Assembly (NCBI GenBank): GCA_003565555.1
Contig: PXBH01000220.1
Coordinates: 1-42,537 of the forward strand
Direction: 5' to 3'
Length of the DNA stretch: 42,537 bases
Source: Cryomorphaceae bacterium
GTDB lineage: Bacteria; Bacteroidota; Bacteroidia; Flavobacteriales_D; Cryomorphaceae
Shown here in pieces: positions 33,871-40,110 of the stretch (its first letter is position 1; the number at the start of each line of letters is the position of its first letter). The notes below the pieces were generated by a model. That model did not search any database, had not been told where the DNA came from, and worked only from the letters and a program-made list of their open reading frames with translations. Position numbers and translations under genes: made by a program.

Positions 33871-34046
33871 TAATTCGAGTCTGTCCATAAAGTCCATTTG
33901 CGGCGTTGCACTTGGATTGAAAACAGTCATCCGTACGGACTCCCCGCTTTTCAACCCTACGCGCGCCTTGCTACTAAACTTTCGACCGAAGGGAGTCCGT
34001 CCGAACTGAATCAGACTCTCTACTAAATGGACAGACTCTAATTCGA
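33871..34046. mobile_element. MITE-like unit with 8-bp direct repeats and inverted ends
   Basis: Direct repeats TAATTCGA occur at 33871-33878 and 34039-34046. Just inside them are inverted ends GTCTGTCCAT (33879-33888) and ATGGACAGAC (34027-34036); counting the overlap the arms match over 12 bases. An inner inverted pair ACGGACTCCC (33935-33944) and GGGAGTCCGT (33991-34000) lies near the middle. No coding capacity. The layout fits a small non-autonomous element with a target duplication, next to copy B of the methyltransferase end. Confidence 0.65.
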
Positions 34047-34081
34047 CCTTAGCATATGCCGTGGTGTGCATTGAGTAATAT

Positions 34082-34545
34082 CTAAAGTTTCAGCGTAAAT
34101 TAATACTGAGCGTACCTAACGGCACGCAGGCTGCATAGGAAACAGCGTAACGACGGGGATAAATCCCCTCCTTACCACAAAGGGTGTACCTAAAGGCACG
34201 CCTGCTATTCAGCAAGATCACCTGCCGGTGAATAAGGCAAAGTCCTTGCGCTCAAAATTCTTGGAGCAACCGCCTGAGGGAGGCACGTCGATGCGTTCAA
34301 ATGGTGTGGGCCAATCATGTAAACGAAGGGTCGATGGCTACTTTCAGAAGAGAAGCTGCCCCCTCATAAGCAATACTTTAAATCGAAGATCAACACCCCG
34401 CGTCGTCAGATACGGCTCGTGTGGTAAGCCCGGGTTTCAACCGGGGTGTTATGATGTGCCATAGAAAAACACGTGCCGTTAGGTACGTTCAGTGTAAACT
34501 ACCCAAGATACCATCAATCGAAACTCTCAAGCTCCGAAACTTTAG
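34082..34545. mobile_element. 464-bp inverted-repeat element, no transposase
   Basis: Ends CTAAAGTTTC (34082-34091) and GAAACTTTAG (34536-34545) are inverted. A second inverted pair of 22 bases with one mismatch (34105-34126 and 34472-34493) contains CGTACCTAACGGCACG exactly. A related direct copy, GTACCTAAAGGCACGC, lies at about 34187-34202, and GGGGATAAATCCCC forms a palindrome at 34156-34169. A 78-codon frame on the plus strand (34228-34464) has no recognisable protein features. This resembles a REP/MITE-like element or a structured RNA; no family could be named. Confidence 0.6.
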
Positions 34546-34571
34546 TTTACCAATTCCACTGCGAGGATTTC

Positions 34572-35297
34572 TCATCCCTTCTTCCGAAACAAATACGTCA
34601 CGTCGCTCCCGCTTTTTTGCCGTAAAGGCCGCTCGGCATCTCCGAAATAACGGCGGGTAAGTTTGTACTTGAGTTCATTGCTGAAAAGCCGCGAAAAACC
34701 GAGAAAGCTCTGGTTGTACCGAAAACTCCGCACGAGTTCAAATCCGCCCGCCTGCACTTTTTGCAGCAGCTCCGGTTCGGGAATTTTATTGAGCGCATAC
34801 TTATCGATACCCGCCGCGCGCCGCGTGCGCAGGTAGGTGAAGATGAGTTTGGCAAACCAATGTCGGCTGTCAGTGCTTTGCAAGATGAGCATGCCGCCCG
34901 GCTTCACGAGGGCCATGCTCTGCTCCAGAAAGTTCCAAGGGTCTCGAATGTGGGCGAGTATTCCGATATTCAACACCAGGTCATAGCGGCTCGCGCCAAA
35001 ATCATGGGCGTAGAAGTCGCCGCGAATAAAGACGAGTTTGTGATTGTCCTTTTCGGAAAATCGGCTTCGGGCCGTGGCGATCATATTTTCTGAAAAGTCC
35101 ATCAGGGTCAGCTTTCCGAAGTGATGGATGTAAGGCGCAGATATATCGCCGGTGCCGCAGGGCATGTCAAGCACTTCGTCAAAGTGCTGTGCGCCGATAA
35201 AGCTGCCCACGGTTTCCATGCGGATGCGCAGGTTGTAATTGAAAGTAAGGTAGTGGTCGGTCTTTTCGAAAAAAGCCTTCACTTCGTCGGTGTTCAT
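34572..35297 (-). CDS. Class I SAM-dependent methyltransferase
   Basis: The 241-residue protein has the SAM-binding motif I in VLDMPCGTGDISAPYI (residues 42-57), motif II around LTLMDFSENMIATAR and LVLNIGILAHIRDPW. LVKPGGMLILQSTDSRHW follows. It probably methylates a sugar or lipid-linked glycan intermediate. The ATG overlaps the acyltransferase stop (ATGA), so the two genes are coupled. Its last 16 codons, LRQKSGSDVTYLFRKKG, are present in two further partial copies downstream. Confidence 0.9.
   Translation of the reverse strand: MNTDEVKAFFEKTDHYLTFNYNLRIRMETVGSFIGAQHFDEVLDMPCGTGDISAPYIHHFGKLTLMDFSENMIATARSRFSEKDNHKLVFIRGDFYAHDFGASRYDLVLNIGILAHIRDPWNFLEQSMALVKPGGMLILQSTDSRHWFAKLIFTYLRTRRAAGIDKYALNKIPEPELLQKVQAGGFELVRSFRYNQSFLGFSRLFSNELKYKLTRRYFGDAERPLRQKSGSDVTYLFRKKG
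34581..34629 (-). repeat. Methyltransferase 3'-end repeat, copy C (in the gene)
   Basis: This is the copy that forms the end of the methyltransferase gene. Copies A and B, 1.07 kb and 0.76 kb away in the same orientation, match it. The three together bracket the nested hairpin and the two inverted-repeat elements. Confidence 0.85.
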
Positions 35298-35854
35298 TGG
35301 CGGTCGCGGATGTGTCGGAGCGGCGAGCCCGCAAATATACCATACGGACGGAGTTTATCCCGCGGCCCCACGCGCGAAAGTGCGCCGATGATTACCCCGT
35401 CGGGGAGGCGCGCCCCCGGCAGCACCACTGTTCCCGCCCCGAGCAGTACATCGCGACCGATGGTGACCTCCCGAAGCACGTTGCCCTGAACGGCAAAGGG
35501 GCGGTCTCTCGCCGTTTCGTGAAAACTGCCGCGGATGCTCACATTTTCGGCGATGCCGCAGTCATGGCCCACGGTGATCGGCCCGGCAGAACTGAAGCGG
35601 ACATTGTCACTCACCGTCACGCGGTCCCCGATCACAAGGTGTCCGGTGCGGGCAATTTCGAATACCGTACCGCGACCGAAAGCCGCACGTCGCCCGATGC
35701 GAATATTGCCCTTCGGGATATCTCGAAAATGCGGAAGGCCCGCACATCGAAGGCCCGCGCCCGCCCTGCAACCGTTCAGCAGAAGGTAGATGCGCAGGAA
35801 GGCCCCGAGCGCGCGCTCGCGGATTGCCTTGAGGTATTCGAAAAATCGGGTCAT
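35294..35854 (-). CDS. Hexapeptide-repeat acyltransferase (left-handed beta-helix)
   Basis: The 186-residue protein shows the hexapeptide pattern: IRIGRRAAFGRGTVFEIARTGHLVIGDRVTVSDNVRFSS, ITVGHDCGIAENVSIRGSFHE, VTIGRDVLLGAGTVVLPGARLPDGVIIGALSRV. The catalytic-type His is in GSFHET. Such enzymes acetylate (or otherwise acylate) sugars from acyl-CoA. Its stop overlaps the methyltransferase start by 4 nt and it lies 62 nt after a GT4 gene, so it is in the same glycan operon. Confidence 0.88.
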   Translation of the reverse strand: MTRFFEYLKAIRERALGAFLRIYLLLNGCRAGAGLRCAGLPHFRDIPKGNIRIGRRAAFGRGTVFEIARTGHLVIGDRVTVSDNVRFSSAGPITVGHDCGIAENVSIRGSFHETARDRPFAVQGNVLREVTIGRDVLLGAGTVVLPGARLPDGVIIGALSRVGPRDKLRPYGIFAGSPLRHIRDRQ

Positions 35855-35916
35855 GGAGTGAATTGCGCTGATGCAATGCGCGCAAAGCTAATCAATCAGC
35901 CCTGATATGTTGCAAT

Positions 35917-37068
35917 TCAGCCGGCATCCCCGCGCAAAGACTGAATACGCTCCCATACCTCCGCCGCAATTTTACTCCAAGAGAAATTTTCTACCGCAAA
36001 TTCACGGGCCTTTTCGGCAAAATCAGGAGCCGCACTCATAGCAACGGCATCCTTCAGGGCATCCGCAAAAGACGCGGGATCATTGTCGCTGTAACAGGTT
36101 CCGTACATTCCCCCGCCGGAGAGATCAGGATAGGCATACATGCCGGTGTGGCCCGTGAGGACATTGCCGTTGATGAGCGCTTCGGCATAGGCAATGCCGA
36201 AAGACTCCACCCTCGAGGGGAGAAAAAACACCGACGATCGGGCATACTTGCGGTAGAGCTCCGCGCGGTCCGACAGGGCACCCGAAAAAGTGATTCGGGC
36301 GGCTGTTTCGGGATATTGCAGAGCAGCTTCGCGCCACGCGGATTCGAATGCGGGGGTGCAAGGGCCCACCACTTCGATCTGCCATCCCTCGGGCAACTCA
36401 AGGTGGGGCAGCGCTGCCATGAGCAGTTCGTAATTTTTGTCGGGACTGCCCGGCCTGCCCACAGACAGGATACGCTTCTCCTTTTCGATTCCGCCGGTAC
36501 AGCGCGCGATGTATGGGTCATTGGCTCCGTTGGGAAGGTACATGAGCTTGCCCGCGAGTTGTGCATAGGTATTCGTGATGACCTCAATCCCGGCGCGGTT
36601 CTCTGCGGTAACCAAATCCGCTTTCCGCAAAAACTTCTTCTCAGCCATTCTGAGCAATCCGTCTTTGACCGGGCTGCGGGAATAACGCTTAGGCTCCTCA
36701 AATGCTGCATTGTACGCATCGAGCTTGAGCCATAAGACGCCCTTAGGATTGTACCGCTTATAATAGATGCCGTAAATGAGGGAATCTCTGCTCAGGTGGT
36801 AGAGCTGAAGCACGTCAACCTCCCGCGCATGTTTCTTCAGGTAAATGAGAAAAGCGCGATCGAGAAATGCCGATTTTCCTTTGTCCGGCAGGCGGAGTAC
36901 CGAGAGGCCCGCAGCTTCCGTGCGGAGGGCGGGATAGTCCTCATCGGGAAAATGCCCGGCCAAGACGGCCTCTGTACCGGGAAGCTTGCTCAGGTGCAGC
37001 GGAATGAGCCCTACGTCTTTGGTGAGGTGCACATTGTGGATCACCGGAAAATACGTCACCGCACGCAT
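35917..37068 (-). CDS. Glycosyltransferase family 4
   Basis: The 383-residue GT-B protein has LYHLSRDSLIYGIYYKRYNPKG, a loop with VTAENRAGIEVI and LMYLPNGAND. The C-terminal domain has ILSVGRPGSPDKNYELLMAALPHLELPEGWQIEVVGP and the donor-binding SSVFFLPSRVESFGIAYAEALINGNVL. It is thus a retaining sugar transferase of glycan assembly. The ATG overlaps the preceding gene's TGA by one base (TGATG), so the pair is translationally coupled. Confidence 0.9.
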   Translation of the reverse strand: MRAVTYFPVIHNVHLTKDVGLIPLHLSKLPGTEAVLAGHFPDEDYPALRTEAAGLSVLRLPDKGKSAFLDRAFLIYLKKHAREVDVLQLYHLSRDSLIYGIYYKRYNPKGVLWLKLDAYNAAFEEPKRYSRSPVKDGLLRMAEKKFLRKADLVTAENRAGIEVITNTYAQLAGKLMYLPNGANDPYIARCTGGIEKEKRILSVGRPGSPDKNYELLMAALPHLELPEGWQIEVVGPCTPAFESAWREAALQYPETAARITFSGALSDRAELYRKYARSSVFFLPSRVESFGIAYAEALINGNVLTGHTGMYAYPDLSGGGMYGTCYSDNDPASFADALKDAVAMSAAPDFAEKAREFAVENFSWSKIAAEVWERIQSLRGDAG

Positions 37069-37781
37069 CAGTACTCGATCAAAAATTCAGAAATACCCAA
37101 ACGCCTGCTCACCGCGCGTTCCGCTCCGCGAAGCATCATCTTGTAACGGTTTCGCTCAAGTCCGGCCCCGTAGCTTCCCGATACGCCGCGAAACTGCGGA
37201 TTTTCCGGAAGGAGGGCCGTCATTTTTCGCAGCGGTGTTCCCGTCACGGCCGCGTAGATGACATGCTCGATATAGCGGCCGGCGGGGTCGTCGGCTTCAC
37301 GGTACTTCCCGGCAAAAAAGCGGTTGTAAATCAGTGTTTCCACAGCGAAAAAACCCGTGAGGGCCACCCCGAGCTTCCGATGCAAATCTATATGAAGCGG
37401 GGCACGCATCTCGGCAATCATGCGGGCGATATTTTTCACCACATACCGGCCCGTGACTTTGACCATGAGCCGCGCATCGGTCGAAGCCGCAAACCGATCC
37501 AGCATATAAAATTCCTGAAAGCCCTTGCCGGGTGATTTATCGGGATGGGGCGACATGCGAATCAGCTTAAAACGCGCATCTGCGGCGAAGGCTTCAAAAT
37601 CCGCATCACCGGAGAAGTCGAAGTCCGAATTTTCAATGAAAACCACGGGCAGGTCAGTATGGTCCAGATAATAGCGAACGGCTGTCTTATAATCGGCCAG
37701 ACGCAAACGCGGATCGGTGCGCAGGGTCTGCCCGGTGTGGACATTCACCGTGCCCGTCATGCAAAGAACGGCATCGTGCAT
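37068..37781 (-). CDS. Putative GT-A-type glycosyltransferase
   Basis: I do not recognise a firm family for this 237-residue protein. LPVVFIENSDFDF, GKGFQEFYMLDRF and ARLMVKVTGRYVVKNIARMI match a pattern seen in uncharacterised transferases of polysaccharide clusters, where the K-x-TGRY/F-x-x-x-N stretch sits in the nucleotide-sugar fold. No clear DxD is present; ENSDFDFSGDADF is the nearest acidic cluster. It is first in its operon and coupled to the downstream GT4 gene by TGATG. A TATCTTTG box lies 4 nt before the ATG, suggesting a leaderless transcript. Confidence 0.62.
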   Translation of the reverse strand: MHDAVLCMTGTVNVHTGQTLRTDPRLRLADYKTAVRYYLDHTDLPVVFIENSDFDFSGDADFEAFAADARFKLIRMSPHPDKSPGKGFQEFYMLDRFAASTDARLMVKVTGRYVVKNIARMIAEMRAPLHIDLHRKLGVALTGFFAVETLIYNRFFAGKYREADDPAGRYIEHVIYAAVTGTPLRKMTALLPENPQFRGVSGSYGAGLERNRYKMMLRGAERAVSRRLGISEFLIEY

Positions 37782-37785
37782 GGCT

Positions 37786-37793
37786 CAAAGATA
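37786..37793 (-). promoter_or_regulatory. -7 promoter element of the glycan operon
   Basis: The minus strand reads TATCTTTG (TAnnTTTG), ending 4 nt before the ATG at 37781; transcription would begin at or next to the start codon. It is divergent from the box at 37828. Confidence 0.55.
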
Positions 37794-37827
37794 AGCTTAG
37801 AAACGAATGGAGAAAATGGCTTTTGAT

Positions 37828-37835
37828 TAGCTTTG
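37828..37835 (+). promoter_or_regulatory. -7 promoter element of the sulfotransferase gene
   Basis: TAGCTTTG matches TAnnTTTG and ends 4 nt before the GTG at 37840, again a leaderless arrangement. It forms a divergent pair with the box at 37786-37793. Confidence 0.5.
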
Positions 37836-37839
37836 GGCC

Positions 37840-38751
37840 GTGGGCAGAACTTTAATACACGTCGGCATGCCGCGCTCAGCGAGCACCCTTTTGCAGAGGA
37901 GGCTTTTTCCCGCACTCCGCGGATTCGGTTTTTACGGGCCGGAGGTGACCCATTACGGAAGGGCCTTTCGGCAAATGCTTTACACCGACGACACCCTCTA
38001 TAGCCCTGACGATTTCAGCCGTGCCGTGCAGGGCATGCGCGAAGGCGATACCGTGATTTCCAACGAGCTCTTCAGCGGACAGTCAGCCTACCTCAACGCG
38101 GGCAACCGCAGCCGCACCGCGCGAAGGCTCGCGGCGGCATTTCCGGAAGGGGAAATCATTTTAATCCTTCGCTCCCAAACTGCCTTGCTGCGTTCGCTTT
38201 ACAGCATGGCCGTGTATGCCGGCGATTTTCAAATGCCCGAGGACTTTGTACAGTTTGATGCGGAGGAATCAGACACGGCAGGCATGCCTACATACCGCCA
38301 TGCAGAACGTGCAGAAATCTACCGATACTCGCCGCTGATCGCCCTTTTCGAAAAGTACTTCAACCGGGTACACCTCTTTCTCTACGAAGATTTACGCGCC
38401 GATCCCGAGGGATTTATCGATCGGTTCGCATCGGTGACGGGCACGGAATACGAGAATCACCCCGATTTTTCCCGAAAGGTAAACAGCAGCCTGTCTATGC
38501 TGCAAATCAGCGTACTGCGCAAACTGAACCGATGGAAAGATGCCCACGAAGCCACCTCGATCGGAAAGAAAGTGTTCCGTGCAAAAGTGCGCCTGACTGA
38601 GCGGTATGCGGGCGGGAAGCGGGCCTTTACCTTTCCCGAAAAACTCGATGCGCGCATCAGCCGCTATTTCGCCGAGGACAATGCCCGCCTGGCGGCAACG
38701 CACCCGCAGCTCACCGAGTCCGGGCTTTTCGAAAGCCACTACCTTCCCTGA
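37840..38751 (+). CDS. PAPS-dependent sulfotransferase-like protein
   Basis: The 303-residue protein starts at a GTG and has the sulfotransferase 5'-phosphosulfate loop at its N-terminus (LIHVGMPRSASTLLQRRLFP, residues 5-24). The 3'-phosphate-binding strand-helix is ILILRSQTALLRSLYSMAV (about 105-123). A helix-rich remainder has HLFLYEDLRADPEGFIDRFASVTG, also typical of the family. It would add sulfate to a glycan or lipid. It is the only plus-strand gene of the polysaccharide region and ends tail-to-tail with the flippase gene: their stops are adjacent (38749-38751 and 38752-38754). Confidence 0.85.
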   Translation: MGRTLIHVGMPRSASTLLQRRLFPALRGFGFYGPEVTHYGRAFRQMLYTDDTLYSPDDFSRAVQGMREGDTVISNELFSGQSAYLNAGNRSRTARRLAAAFPEGEIILILRSQTALLRSLYSMAVYAGDFQMPEDFVQFDAEESDTAGMPTYRHAERAEIYRYSPLIALFEKYFNRVHLFLYEDLRADPEGFIDRFASVTGTEYENHPDFSRKVNSSLSMLQISVLRKLNRWKDAHEATSIGKKVFRAKVRLTERYAGGKRAFTFPEKLDARISRYFAEDNARLAATHPQLTESGLFESHYLP

Positions 38752-40110
38752 TCAGCGGTTCCAAATACCGCGGGCCGTGCCGGTCATGATTTTATAGCAC
38801 TGGGCGGGTTGAAAAAACAGGCGCAACAACAGTCCGAGCAAGCTGGCCAGAATGACGCCCGCGCTTCCCAGTGCCGGATAGCCCGCAAGCCACACGGACA
38901 GGGGAATATTCACCACCATGACGAAGGCGGCGTGCATGAGGGTGAGGCGCAGCTTGCCGATGCCGCTGAGCAGGGTGCCGAAAATGCCCAGCACGGCAGA
39001 GAATATCACCCAGAGTGCCATAAAAAGATCGAGAATGAAGGGCACTTGCAAGGCATCATCCAGCCAGATGCTGTACACCTCGCTGCTCGCAGCCAGCATC
39101 AGCAGGCACCCGATGGCGAGGAAGGCCCAGACCCTGAGCAGACGCTTCACCATGGTGCGAATCCACTGCATATCCCGCTTTACAAAAGCATCGGTAAATG
39201 CCGACCAAAAAGGTGTGGTAATGAGTCCGAAAAACACACCCGCAAAACTGAAATACCGGTAAGACACGTTGTATGCCGGGACTTCCTCCGGGCCGAGCAC
39301 CTGAGAAATGATCACATTATCGGTCATAAAAACCACAAGGGAAGCCCCCTGCAAAATGAAAAACACCGCTCCGATACCGAGCAGGTCACCGGCGTACCGC
39401 AAGTTTACCGCTGAAACCCGCGGCCGATACAACCGGTAGCGGCCGGAGAAAAAAATCAGGTTTGCCGCAAAAGGCACGGCTAAATTAATGCCTCCGAGCG
39501 CTGCCGCCAGCACAGGAAGAGAATCCTGCTCGGCTCGGAGCAGCAAAAACACCGCCGAGAGCTGCAGCACATTCACTGCGGTGTTCATGGCATTGGACCA
39601 CGCGGGGCGCTGATCAGCGGTGACCACCATTTTTATCAGCTGAAGGGTAAACTGCGGGAGAAAGAGCGCCACAAGGATCCGCGTCATGGCATTCACCTCA
39701 TCGTGAAGGGATTCCGGAGCGGCAAAGGCGATGCCCCAATTCACGAAGACATCGGCAGTGAAGAAAAGGAGAAACAATCCTGCGGACACCGCTCCGATGC
39801 AGAAATAGGCCGTACTGACGTAAGTCGCAGCTTTGGCGTGGTCACCTGCTGCCTTGGCTTCGGCGAAGCGGTTCCTGAGTCCGTTTCCCAGTCCGAGATC
39901 AAAGATATTGAACCAATTGACTGCCGCACTCACCGTAAGCCAAATCCCGAAAGAAGTCTCCGTGAGCAAGGCGAGATAGAGCGGGATAATGACGATCCCC
40001 ACGAGTGAATTGATCACTTTTAAGCCCGCTCCGAGGGCGATTTGCTCCACGATTCTCTTTCCGCGGGCATCATTCGACTTGAGGTACCGGTCGATAAAAC
40101 GCGGTGTCAT
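38752..40110 (-). CDS. Wzx-like polysaccharide flippase
   Basis: The 452-residue protein has about 12-14 hydrophobic segments and the layout of the polysaccharide-export MATE/MVF group. It has an N-terminal VGIVIIPLYLALLTETSFGIWLTVSAAVNWFNIFDLGLGNGLRNRFAEAKA, the most characteristic block of these flippases. A second repeat has VFMTDNVIISQVLGPEEVPAYNVSYRYFS. It should move lipid-linked repeat units across the inner membrane. Its ATG overlaps the stop of the Wzc-like gene (ATGA), so both are coupled. Confidence 0.9.
   Translation of the reverse strand: MTPRFIDRYLKSNDARGKRIVEQIALGAGLKVINSLVGIVIIPLYLALLTETSFGIWLTVSAAVNWFNIFDLGLGNGLRNRFAEAKAAGDHAKAATYVSTAYFCIGAVSAGLFLLFFTADVFVNWGIAFAAPESLHDEVNAMTRILVALFLPQFTLQLIKMVVTADQRPAWSNAMNTAVNVLQLSAVFLLLRAEQDSLPVLAAALGGINLAVPFAANLIFFSGRYRLYRPRVSAVNLRYAGDLLGIGAVFFILQGASLVVFMTDNVIISQVLGPEEVPAYNVSYRYFSFAGVFFGLITTPFWSAFTDAFVKRDMQWIRTMVKRLLRVWAFLAIGCLLMLAASSEVYSIWLDDALQVPFILDLFMALWVIFSAVLGIFGTLLSGIGKLRLTLMHAAFVMVVNIPLSVWLAGYPALGSAGVILASLLGLLLRLFFQPAQCYKIMTGTARGIWNR

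Noticed and set aside
33844-34071. 75-codon minus-strand frame in the repeat island
   Set aside because: It runs through both ends of the MITE-like unit and into copy B of the methyltransferase end in a different frame, so it is a chance frame.
34228-34464. 78-codon plus-strand frame starting MNKAKSL, suspected start of a group II intron reverse transcriptase
   Set aside because: Only the first residues recall such proteins; no reverse-transcriptase motif follows and no domain V hairpin was found nearby, so I treat it as part of a non-coding element.
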